DNA from: Aspidiotus rigidus
Lineage: Eukaryota > Arthropoda > Insecta > Hemiptera > Diaspididae
Assembly: GCA_035079385.1 (NCBI GenBank)
Contig: JAVHKY010000004.1
Coordinates: forward strand, 17,577,001 to 17,641,000
Reading direction: 5' to 3'
DNA length: 64,000 nucleotides
Under the pieces are notes generated by a model. The model worked only from the letters and a program-made list of their open reading frames with translations, was not told the DNA's origin and searched no databases. Every line of letters begins with the position of its first letter. Position 1 is the first letter of the stretch. Below are positions 33,722 through 41,810 of this stretch, piece after piece. The position numbers and the translations under genes are program-made.

Positions 33722-34184
33722 AGCGGGGAACCCGCTATCCATTTTGTTAGGAGATTACATCCTCAGAAAACGTCCGCGTCCGCGAAGTTAGTAACCTAAG
33801 GTTGGGTTAGGTTACGGGACTTGGAAGAATTTCGAGTCTCGAGCTATATATGATAGGAGGGGGACTTAGAAGAATTTCGAGCCTCGAACTATATATGATA
33901 GGAGGGGGACTTGAAAGACTTTCAAGTCTTGAGATATATATGATAGGAGAGGGACTTGGAAGAATCGTGACATTCGAGCTATATATGATAGGAGGGGGAC
34001 TTAGAAGAATTTCGAGCCTCGAACTATATATGATAGGAGGAGGACTTGGAAGAATTTCGACTCTTGAGCTATATATGATAGGAGGGAATGTAGAACGATA
34101 ATTTCGATTTGAATTATATGACAAGATTATCAACTCAGTTCCACACCACCTGAGAGGTCGAGTTAAGGAATTGCGGGTTCCCCG
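33722..34184. mobile_element. Inverted-repeat element (GCGGGGAACCCGC ends) carrying the 45-bp array
   Basis: AGCGGGGAACCCGC at about 33722-33735 and GCGGGTTCCCCGCT at about 34171-34184 are inverse copies enclosing about 460 bp, including six 45-bp units. Single similar motifs occur at about 7065 and 49010. The right end abuts an SLC17 exon (34191-34320) where its splice donor should be. No clear target duplication was found. Confidence 0.5.
33816..34086 (+). repeat. 45-bp minisatellite, six units
   Basis: Six units repeat with an exact 45-bp step (marker A at 33819, 33864, 33909, 33954, 33999 and 34044). The consensus is close to GGGACTTGGAAGAATTTCGA plus GTCTCGAGCTATATATGATA plus GGAGG. Because 45 is divisible by three, both strands stay open. 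The ORFs there are periodic low-complexity peptides. Confidence 0.95.
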
Positions 34185-34190
34185 CTGCCA

Positions 34191-34320
34191 TTGCAACGTC
34201 TGTTTGTTTTATTAGTCATGGCAATGATAGCAATGGAAAGGATAGCTCGAGAGGCATTGGTTATTATGACGATTGTAAAAGCCATGAGAAGGTGCACGTG
34301 CCTTCCGCCTATTCTAGGCC
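34191..34320 (-). pseudogene. Orphan SLC17-type transporter exon (first membrane segment)
   Basis: The minus strand reads GGRHVHLLMAFTIVIITNASRAILSIAIIAMTNKTN, a clear paralogue of the exon at 48628-48755 (GVRHLHLLMAFSIIAITNLSRASLSIAIVAMTNKAK). The acceptor CTCCTACAG is intact at 34321. The donor side is replaced by the inverted-repeat element ending at 34184. No further exons follow, so this is a third, broken member of the tandem SLC17 family. Confidence 0.78.
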
Positions 34321-34465
34321 CTGTAGGAGGAGTGAAGAACAGTAAAATTTTCTACATTTAGAAAGAAAGAACAAAAGATTTGCAGCAATATACCGTAACT
34401 CGTTTGGTGAATATAGAATGAGACCTGTGGTTCTGTTCATCACTCCTCCCAATTTGCTGCCCCTA

Positions 34466-34842
34466 CGAGGGAGGGGGTTATTGCGGACTATTTCGGCACA
34501 GAATTTTTGGGTATTAAAACCAGGACCAAATTTTTGCAGCGAGATCTGCAACAATATTCGCCAAAGTTTCATCCTTGTTAAGGGGAGGTAGAACCATTCT
34601 CATAGGAGGGCTGTTTCATCACTATTAAAAACTACCTAACTATTATTTATGAGGGGGGATGGAATTTCTGAATGACACACCGTCACTTACCCCTTCCTGA
34701 GCCACATCAATATTTTCATTCATTAGGGAGGACAACTTCCTACTTTTCTTCTCCTTCAAATTCATCTCAAACTTACGACCCTTTTTATTGACGTCACGCA
34801 AAAAGTAATCAAACTAATAGTCCGCAATAACCCCCTCCCTCG
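34466..34842. mobile_element. MITE with 25-bp perfect TIRs, probable TA target
   Basis: Positions 34466-34490 (starting CGAGGGAGGGGG, ending TTGCGGACTA) are the exact inverse of 34818-34842. TA flanks the left end directly (34464-34465) and the right end after one C (34844-34845). This suggests a Tc1/mariner-type MITE. The interior is non-coding. Confidence 0.7.
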
Positions 34843-35077
34843 CTATCAAGTCCCTCCAGAATAGTCCATCTCTCATGCACATAATTCGAAAGTCAAAATC
34901 CATCAAGTCCGCAGTTATATAAATAGTTTTTCTAAGCCCTTTCCCCTTTCTCTTATGTATTGTTTGAAGATCTAATCGATTCGGTCCACCAAGCTACGGC
35001 TGGACATACTGAACGAAAACTCCAGAGTACTCCAAGGGAGTAAACAGATGGAAAAGTACAAGAACTGCAGAGAAAAT

Positions 35078-35117
35078 ATATCGCGAGCGCTTTCGGTTAA
35101 ACAAGCATCATCAAGCA
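35078..35117 (-). ncRNA. Hammerhead-like PLE-type motif, probably inactive
   Basis: The minus strand reads TTGATGA, then TGCTTGTTTAACC, then GAAA and GCGCTC. The layout (box 1, short stem-loop, GAAA box, short palindromic stem) resembles the minimal hammerhead ribozymes of Penelope-like elements, but box 1 is TTGATGA instead of CTGATGA. A related copy lies at 56849-56882. Confidence 0.3.
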
Positions 35118-35399
35118 AAGATAAAAAACAGGACATCAGCTAAAATCAGTATTGAGTTAGCGAGTCATGAGCGTGAGTCATACTCATAAACTAGTTCAAC
35201 CACCCCGTACTTGTTATGTAAGGTTGCATTATCGCTGTTCAGATAGTAAATTATTTCGATATGTTCCAACGAAACTTTTTGTCTGCGAGTGTCACAGCAA
35301 CTCAACGAGCACTCTAAAGCTTCGACGAAAGAAATATCATATAATTTAACAAATGTATAGCTCGAAGGGCAAAATTCGTCGGTTCATATTATAAAATTT

Positions 35400-36021
35400 T
35401 CTGGCATAGCCAAATAAATGAAGATCATGTTCCATGTCTTTTATATTTTATCAGTCATCTTGAAATATTTCAGTCTAGGCTTCTACTAGGTCAAGTGTTC
35501 GCGAGATATTATTCGTTTACCCCTTTACCTATCTTGGCGTCGTATAAGTCTTGTATGAGAAATATTTTGAGGTAATTGTGGGTTTTGTGGGTTTTCTATA
35601 TTTTGAGGTATCAACATTCGTGGGGCGAAGTCGCTTCGCTCGTTCGCCCCCTGTCTCGCTGTTGTATTGGAATGGTATGAGACAATTCAAGTCTAGGGGA
35701 CTTGGAAAAATTTCGATTATCCAGCCATATATGATAGGAAGAGGGACTTAGAACATTTTCTAATTATTAATTATATTAATTATTTATTTATTTATTTATT
35801 TAATTATTTGATTATTTAATTATTTAATTATTTAATTATTTATATTTAATTATTTAATTATTTATTATTATTACGCGGGGTGTACTCGCGAATTTCTGAA
35901 TCACCCACGAGGTAGAGATGTGCACGGACGCACGCACGCTTGCACGGACGCACGGTAATTAATTATTTGATTATTTAATTATTTAATTATTTAATTATTT
36001 AATTATGTAATTATGTAATTA
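35400..36021. repeat. Second copy of the composite repeat (left part)
   Basis: This holds the leader CTGGCATAGCCAAATAAATG, one core (about 35487-35700), a 45-bp-family unit (35695-35750), ATTA repeats, and a partial TTACGCGGGGTGTACT module (about 35872). It is interrupted at 36022 by the Ty3/gypsy element and continues at 40882. A short CACGGACGCACGC repeat sits at 35932-35955. Confidence 0.8.
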
Positions 36022-36025
36022 TATA

Positions 36026-36309
36026 TGTAAAATTTAGGTACTTACACCACCTAATTTCACGAACAATCGTGTGTACGATTGTTCACTCTCTTATCTGTCT
36101 ATTTGGCTGGTCTCGTACATTGAAGGAACCTTTTCTAATCAGTCGAATAGCTGTACTCTCTGATGAACAAGTTCGTTTATATTACAACAAATTATTCGTT
36201 TTTAGACTCGATGATATTAATCCTTAATTTAACGATTCACACGCATGTTATTTTGTACATCGTTATATTAATAAAGAAAAATTTACGAATCAAGTAAATT
36301 GATTTTACA
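36026..36309 (+). repeat. 5' LTR (284 bp)
   Basis: Its ends are TG...CA. It contains a TATA-like TTTATATT (36176-36183), AATAAAG (about 36271) as a likely poly(A) signal, and AATTTAACGATT (36226-36237), which is complementary to the sequence right after the LTR. It differs from the 3' LTR at TATTTGG/TATTCGG and CTCGATG/CTCGGTG. Confidence 0.95.
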
Positions 36310-36321
36310 AATCGTTAAATT
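36310..36321 (+). promoter_or_regulatory. Putative self-priming primer-binding site
   Basis: AATCGTTAAATT starts at the first base after the LTR, where a primer-binding site belongs. It does not begin with the TGG expected for a tRNA primer. It is the perfect 12-nt reverse complement of AATTTAACGATT at 36226-36237 in the LTR. This matches the Tf1-type arrangement in which the 5' end of the transcript folds back as primer. The role is inferred. Confidence 0.6.
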
Positions 36322-36362
36322 TTTCGTGTATCGTCGTGTCGAGAAACGTGAACACAATTAGA

Positions 36363-37499
36363 ATGTCGGTGAAGATTCAATTCTTGTTGGCCTGTGAGGC
36401 GTCGCTATCAGATTCGAAATCAAATGTTCGTAATGTGAAATCTATTCAGATCGTTGGTGAATCAACCGCATACAGTTTTCCGGTCGAATCTCAACCAATT
36501 TCGATGCATCCAGAATTAGCCAAGCACCCTTCAATCGAGCAAGCGCTGAAGCAGCTGGACAAGCGCGGGAAAACCCGGAAGATAAAAATTACACCAAATG
36601 AAGATCTGCTTAAAATCTACCTTGATGAAGACGAAAATGTAATATTTCGAAAAATATTTCTCGATGAAACAGCGCCACTCACGCCGAATCCACAACTTCG
36701 GACGAACGAGAAACCCGAACCTATCGTTCCTCAAAAATCGTTCACTTCATTAACAAAGGAAATGGTTTGTACAAAATTTTCGGGAAAAAAACAGAACGCC
36801 ACGGTATGGCTTAATATTTTTCAGAAAGAGGCAACTCGAATGTCTCTTCCGGAACATCGTTTTTCCGAAGCATTAAGATTATTCCTCGATGGTCCGGCGT
36901 CCGATTGGTACGATATTTGCTACCGGACGGTTGGCCTGGAGGGTACATGGGGTAGTTGGAGAGTCAGCTTTCTCGAAAATTTTGAAAATAAAGGGTGGTC
37001 GGACATTGTATACGCGTATTCGTTTTCATATCTCGCGGGCGCCTTTACCGATTACGCCCTTAAAAAAATTAAATTACTCCTAGATGTAGAGCCGTCTCTC
37101 CCAGAGATCGCTAGGATTAATCTTGTAATCGTAGGTCTTCCTAGCAATGTACGTGACCGGCTGGATAGACCCGATATCCAAAATCAGGGTGACCTAATGG
37201 CCGCTCTAGGTAGTCTTGAAAATATGGTGACAACAGTCTCTGATAAGGAAAAGACGGGTAAGTCAACAGTTAATAAGAAACAAAATAAAGTAAATTACAA
37301 ACCTTGCTCTATTTGTGAAAAATTAGGTCAGCGTAATCGTTTTCATCCGGAAGCTAAATGCTGGAGCAACCCTAATAACCCAGAAAATAAATTAGAGCCA
37401 TTTAAAAAGGCACACCGGGATCTTGAAAAACCCATACGTGTTGCAAACAATGCAGAACTGCAGGACGTATTAAATTCTATCCCTAATCAAAAAAACTAA
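36363..37499 (+). CDS. gag: Ty3/gypsy Gag
   Basis: The ATG at 36363 is the first in frame, and the product is about 378 residues. The central region has the retrotransposon capsid signature (KFSGKKQNATVWLNIF ... LFLDGPASDWYD). The C-terminus carries an atypical zinc-binding motif C-x2-C-x9-H-x4-C (CSIC...RFHPEAKC) instead of the usual CCHC knuckle. Gag packages the element RNA in cytoplasmic particles. The stop TAA at 37497-37499 follows directly on the heptamer A AAA AAC, where a -1 shift would enter pol. The frame is fully open. Confidence 0.9.
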   Translation: MSVKIQFLLACEASLSDSKSNVRNVKSIQIVGESTAYSFPVESQPISMHPELAKHPSIEQALKQLDKRGKTRKIKITPNEDLLKIYLDEDENVIFRKIFLDETAPLTPNPQLRTNEKPEPIVPQKSFTSLTKEMVCTKFSGKKQNATVWLNIFQKEATRMSLPEHRFSEALRLFLDGPASDWYDICYRTVGLEGTWGSWRVSFLENFENKGWSDIVYAYSFSYLAGAFTDYALKKIKLLLDVEPSLPEIARINLVIVGLPSNVRDRLDRPDIQNQGDLMAALGSLENMVTTVSDKEKTGKSTVNKKQNKVNYKPCSICEKLGQRNRFHPEAKCWSNPNNPENKLEPFKKAHRDLEKPIRVANNAELQDVLNSIPNQKN

Positions 37500-40400
37500 C
37501 TTTGACTCCTCTCATCGTTCTACAGATATTAGCAGAGGACTGCCCCGCTCAAGCTCTCTATGACGGCGGTGCAAACGTATCAATGATAAATTCTAAGTTC
37601 GTAAACGAACTAAAAAAATATATAATTCCTCTAAAACCCTATTCCTGTAGAACGCTGGGTGGAGTACGACTCCTAAGTGGAGTAATAAAACTAAAAACAA
37701 AAATAATGAATATAGAAAAAGAAATTTGGTTTTTTGTTATACAAGATGAAGATTTTCATTATGATGTTCTCCTCGGATTAGATTGCATCCAAATATTCCG
37801 TCTAAATCAGGACTATAAATTAAATATTACGCAGACTATAGACGAGGATGAATTCAAAAATAATACAAATAAACCCAAAGAAATAATAAACACCCCAATA
37901 ATCACAGTCAATTGGAATGAATTTATGCCAATCGAGCAGTTCCAAGCTGAAACTGAACATTTAGATCCTATTAAAAAAAATAAAATAGAAGGTTTAATTG
38001 ATAAATACGAAACCCTATTTGCTCGAAATCGCTACGACGTAGGCAACTTTTCAGAGCAGGAAGCTCATATAAAACTTTTTGAAAATAAATTTATTGCAAG
38101 GAAGCCTTATCGTTGTTCACTAGAAGATCAGCTTGAGATTGAACAGCAGGTAGCTGAACTTCTAAAAGCCGGTCTGATAGAGGAATCCTGCTCCCCTTTT
38201 GCGGCCCCTGTGACCATGGCCTTTCGAAAGGCAGAGGGAAAAAAGAATAGGATGTGCTGCGATTTCCGTGCACTAAACAAGTTGATTGTTCCTGAGACTT
38301 TTCCTTTCCCTACAATCGACGACGTAATTGTACAAACAGCTGAATGCGAATGGTTTAGTGTCATTGATATGAATTCGGCCTTTTGGTCAATTCCAGTAAG
38401 AACAAAAGATAGGTATAAAACGGGTTTCGTGACCCAAGAGGGTCATTACCAATGGACTTGTTTACCCTTCGGTATAAAAATCGCATCACCTACTTATCAA
38501 AGAATTCTTTCTGGTATCATACGTAGGAACAACTTATCAAAGTTTTGTACCAATTATATCGATGATATACTCATTTTTTCTAAATCATTCGATGAGCATG
38601 TACAGCACATTGAACAGGTCTTTAAGGCAATACAAAATGAGGGATTCAAAATAAAATTTACTAAATGCTCATTTGCTGTAAAGAAAGTAAAATACCTGGG
38701 ACACGAATTGTCCAAAAATACCATAAAACCTATGTATGATAATGTTATTTCCATACAAAATTTTCCAACACCTAAAAATAAAAAAAACATTCGGCAGCTG
38801 TTAGGTAAAATTAATTTTTATCACAAATATATAAAAGATGCTGCTAAGATATTGGAGCCTTTCCATAATCTCCTTCGCAAGAATGTAGATTTTAAATGGA
38901 GTCAAGAATGTGAAAACTCATTTATAAAAATAAAAAAGTATCTAACATCCCAACCGATATTAGCGATCTTTGATCGATTAAAACCAATTCTCATATACAC
39001 TGACGCTAGTATAGAGGGTATCGGTGCCGTTCTAAAACAAATACAAAACGACGGGTCAATAAAACCTGTCGCGTATTTTTCAAAAAAACTTACGGAGGGG
39101 CAGAAAAAGAAAAAAGCCGTATTTCTAGAGTGTCTAGCCATCAAAGAAGCCGTGAAATTTTGGCAGTATTGGCTGCTGGGCAATCATTTCACTGTCTATT
39201 CAGACCACAAACCCCTGGAAAACCTGGGAGTGAATGTTAGAACAGATGAGGAGTTGGGGGATATGATGAATTTTCTTTCACAATTTGATTTCAATATAAT
39301 TTATAACCCTGGTAAATCAAATGAGGAAGCAGACTGTCTTTCCAGAAATCCGTTTTTTGACTCGGGGGAAGTTACTGGCGATGATATTTTGTGTACGGTG
39401 AATCTGTTCACCATAAATGAGATCTTAAGTGATCAAAAGCAAGTAATAAAAAATAAAGACCACTTTGTAGAAAATGGGATAGTTTACAAAAAAAGTAATA
39501 ATAAAAAACAAATCATCCTTTCGGAAGAGGGTGCAAGAGTATTAATAACCAGAATACATAATCAGTTAGGACATGTAGGAACTGATTGTCTGATAAGAAT
39601 GATAACGCCGCTTTACTGTGCTAAAAATATTTATAAAACAATAAAACAGATAACTAAAAACTGCGAGATATGCATAAAAAATAAAACTCGAAAAGGCAAG
39701 AGTTTCGGTTTTTTAGGCCACTTAGGCCCACCAACCAAACCCTTCCAAATAATGTCACTGGACACTATAGGAGGTTTTGGAGGAAGAAGGTCAACTAAGA
39801 AGTATCTACATCTCTTAGTGGACCACTTCACTCGTTTCGCCTACATACTTACGTCAAAAACTCAAAGCACAGAAGATTTTATAAAAATAATTCATTCGGT
39901 TCAGGCTAATAACAAAATAGATATTCTTCTCACTGATCAATACGGTGGTTTGACGTCTGATAATTTTGATCAATATCTAAAAGATAACCAGATAAATCAC
40001 ATATTTACAGCAGTTGATGCGGCATTTTCACTCGGTCTTAATGAACGCCTCAACCAAACCTTGGTGAATAGGATAAGATGCCGAATAAATGAGGAAAATA
40101 ATGATAGAGCTTGGACTACGGTCGCTAAACAATGCGCAGAAGAATACAATAAAACAGTGCATTCAGTAACCAAATTTGCTCCTGAATATCTATTAAAAGG
40201 GACAAAATTTCCAATATTGCCTCCTACACTCGAACCTTTTTCAGATCTAGACACGGATCGATTAAAAGCCTACCACAACACACTAAAACATCATCAAAAA
40301 AATAAAAGTAGGTATGATCTTAACAAAATCGACCACGAATTCAAGTTGGGCGATCTTGTCTACATTGAAAATGGCAATAAACTAAATAGGCAAAAATTGG

Positions 40401-40534
40401 ATCCCATCCGAATTGGTCCATTCCCAATAATTGAATGTCTATCAAAATCTGTGTACAGGTTAGCATGCGGCTCATCTGAGCGCGAAAAAAGGCTTTTCCA
40501 TGTATCCAAATTTATACCAGTAAATAGCCTTTAA
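37487..40534 (+). CDS. pol: Ty3/gypsy Pol (protease, RT, RNase H, integrase)
   Basis: The domains run in order through about 1010 residues. The aspartic protease has ALYDGGANVSMI (DGGA instead of D-S/T-G-A). The RT has CDFRALNKL, FSVIDMNSAFW (catalytic Asp), LPFGIKIASPTYQ and YIDDIL (about 38560). RNase H has IYTDASIEGIGAVL and SDHKPLE. The integrase has an HHCC finger (HNQLGH ... CEIC), then Asp in SLDTIG, Asp in LLTDQYGG and Glu in LNERLNQ, and a GPF motif (IGPFPIIE) near the end. The TDQYGG and AAFSLGLNE wording differs from the usual TDNG and P-x-NG-x-E, but the D, D, E residues remain. Expression probably needs the -1 shift at 37490. Confidence 0.95.
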   Translation, partial: SKKLTLTPLIVLQILAEDCPAQALYDGGANVSMINSKFVNELKKYIIPLKPYSCRTLGGVRLLSGVIKLKTKIMNIEKEIWFFVIQDEDFHYDVLLGLDCIQIFRLNQDYKLNITQTIDEDEFKNNTNKPKEIINTPIITVNWNEFMPIEQFQAETEHLDPIKKNKIEGLIDKYETLFARNRYDVGNFSEQEAHIKLFENKFIARKPYRCSLEDQLEIEQQVAELLKAGLIEESCSPFAAPVTMAFRKAEGKKNRMCCDFRALNKLIVPETFPFPTIDDVIVQTAECEWFSVIDMNSAFWSIPVRTKDRYKTGFVTQEGHYQWTCLPFGIKIASPTYQRILSGIIRRNNLSKFCTNYIDDILIFSKSFDEHVQHIEQVFKAIQNEGFKIKFTKCSFAVKKVKYLGHELSKNTIKPMYDNVISIQNFPTPKNKKNIRQLLGKINFYHKYIKDAAKILEPFHNLLRKNVDFKWSQECENSFIKIKKYLTSQPILAIFDRLKPILIYTDASIEGIGAVLKQIQNDGSIKPVAYFSKKLTEGQKKKKAVFLECLAIKEAVKFWQYWLLGNHFTVYSDHKPLENLGVNVRTDEELGDMMNFLSQFDFNIIYNPGKSNEEADCLSRNPFFDSGEVTGDDILCTVNLFTINEILSDQKQVIKNKDHFVENGIVYKKSNNKKQIILSEEGARVLITRIHNQLGHVGTDCLIRMITPLYCAKNIYKTIKQITKNCEICIKNKTRKGKSFGFLGHLGPPTKPFQIMSLDTIGGFGGRRSTKKYLHLLVDHFTRFAYILTSKTQSTEDFIKIIHSVQANNKIDILLTDQYGGLTSDNFDQYLKDNQINHIFTAVDAAFSLGLNERLNQTLVNRIRCRINEENNDRAWTTVAKQCAEEYNKTVHSVTKFAPEYLLKGTKFPILPPTLEPFSDLDTDRLKAYHNTLKHHQKNKSRYDLNKIDHEFKLGDLVYIENGNKLNRQKLDPIRIGPFPIIECLSKSVYRLACGSSEREKRLFHVSKFIPVNSL
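37490..37496 (+). promoter_or_regulatory. -1 ribosomal frameshift heptamer A AAA AAC
   Basis: In the gag frame the bases split as A|AAA|AAC, the classical slippery heptamer, immediately before the gag TAA. The pol frame is -1 to gag and is open across this point from 37487. Pol has no ATG of its own near its start, which supports a shift as the way it is made. Confidence 0.75.
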
Positions 40535-40579
40535 AAACATGGATCTTGTCGTCCTATTGCATTTAAATTTTTCTTTGTC

Positions 40580-40593
40580 CCTTGGTGGGGGGA
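40580..40593 (+). promoter_or_regulatory. Polypurine tract
   Basis: GGTGGGGGGA lies just before the TG that starts the 3' LTR at 40594. This is the expected plus-strand primer site. Confidence 0.8.
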
Positions 40594-40877
40594 TGTAAAA
40601 TTTAGGTACTTACACCACCTAATTTCACGAACAATCGTGTGTACGATTGTTCACTCTCTTATCTGTCTATTCGGCTGGTCTCGTACATTGAAGGAACCTT
40701 TTCTAATCAGTCGAATAGCTGTACTCTCTGATGAACAAGTTCGTTTATATTACAACAAATTATTCGTTTTTAGACTCGGTGATATTAATCCTTAATTTAA
40801 CGATTCACACGCATGTTATTTTGTACATCGTTATATTAATAAAGAAAAATTTACGAATCAAGTAAATTGATTTTACA
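40594..40877 (+). repeat. 3' LTR (284 bp)
   Basis: It has the same length and ends as the 5' LTR, with two base differences noticed. It is followed by the TATA target duplication. Confidence 0.95.
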
Positions 40878-40881
40878 TATA

Positions 40882-41060
40882 ATTATTTAATTATTTAATT
40901 AATTAATATAATTATTTATTATCATTACGCGGGGTGTACTCGCGAATTTCTGAATCACCCACGAGGTCGAGATTTCTCTTGACGGGGGGGGGGGGGGGGG
41001 TGTACTCGCGAGTTTCAAAATCGGGGTCTGGCGAGAGAAAAGACATGGAACAGGTCAATA
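40882..41060. repeat. Second copy of the composite repeat (right part)
   Basis: ATTA repeats lead into the TTACGCGGGGTGTACT module and a G18 run (40983-41000). This matches 31498-31620 and shows that the LTR element split one repeat. Confidence 0.8.
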
Positions 41061-41810
41061 TAGCTCGATGGGCAGAATTTGTTTTCTTTCTTCCCCCTCG
41101 CCCTTCTTGTGTATGTAGCTCGAAAGTCGACAATTTTTAAAAGAAAAAGTCGACACTTTCCCGGATAACCTTCGCTGTTGTCGGAAGAACGGCGGACGAC
41201 GTACCTTCCTCTCCATAAACAGGTTTCCTGATGAAACATTCCGACTGCTGACGATTTTCATCTTATCACTACTACATCTTCATACAATTTAATTCAGAAG
41301 ACCCCTTGTTGTGAAAGAGACACAGATTAATCTGGACTTTCAAATAGGACGAAAAACGTGAAGAATTACTGAGCTTTTTGCTTTGCCAGGTCAACTGGAT
41401 TCGAGTCAACGCTCAAGATAGGAATTAAGACTTTAGATGGTAGAAAATACTTGTCGCCTGTAACGTAGCAAACCTTCTCTGTATTTAAATGAAGATTGAA
41501 AACCTTTCTGAAACCAACAACTCGTGTATTTTGTATACTTAGTCTGAATCTTCATAAAAAGCTCGAACATAATAGAAGTAGATCGATCGAATCTATTAAA
41601 TAACAGTTCAAGGATATCAAAATACTGGTAGTTGAATGTTCATCGTAGCACTCTCTTCTTGATCCTGGCATTTTCGGGTGCAAGAGGCTGGATTTAGTCA
41701 GCGGGTATCGAAAAATGAGGCGCACATGTTATTCATACTCTGTAAAAAGACGTTGCGTCAGATTTAAATTCGCATTTTATCAGGAAATTTAGTTGTAGTA
41801 CTAGAGAGTA
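41061..41810. other. Intergenic / 3' flank of the SLC17 gene
   Basis: No domain-bearing frame is visible. Part is probably the 3' UTR of the minus-strand transporter gene ending at 41811, but no poly(A) signal stands out. Confidence 0.35.

Larger units (their letters stand above)
36026..40877 (+). mobile_element. Complete Ty3/gypsy-type LTR retrotransposon
   Basis: The two LTRs are 284 bp each and start TGTAAAATTT and end TTTTACA. The 4-bp target duplication TATA lies at 36022-36025 and 40878-40881. The order is 5' LTR, gag, pol (protease, RT, RNase H, integrase), polypurine tract, 3' LTR. No env is present. The pol order with integrase last is that of Ty3/gypsy. The LTRs differ at only two positions noticed by eye, so the insertion is recent, and both frames are intact. 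Confidence 0.97.

Noticed and set aside
33807..34196. Periodic ORFs on both strands (IIYSSRLEIL-type)
   Set aside because: They follow from the 45-bp repeat length being divisible by three; there are no start or homology signals.
36156..36175. CTGATGA in the LTR as a hammerhead core
   Set aside because: No GAAA box or stem II at the required spacing follows.
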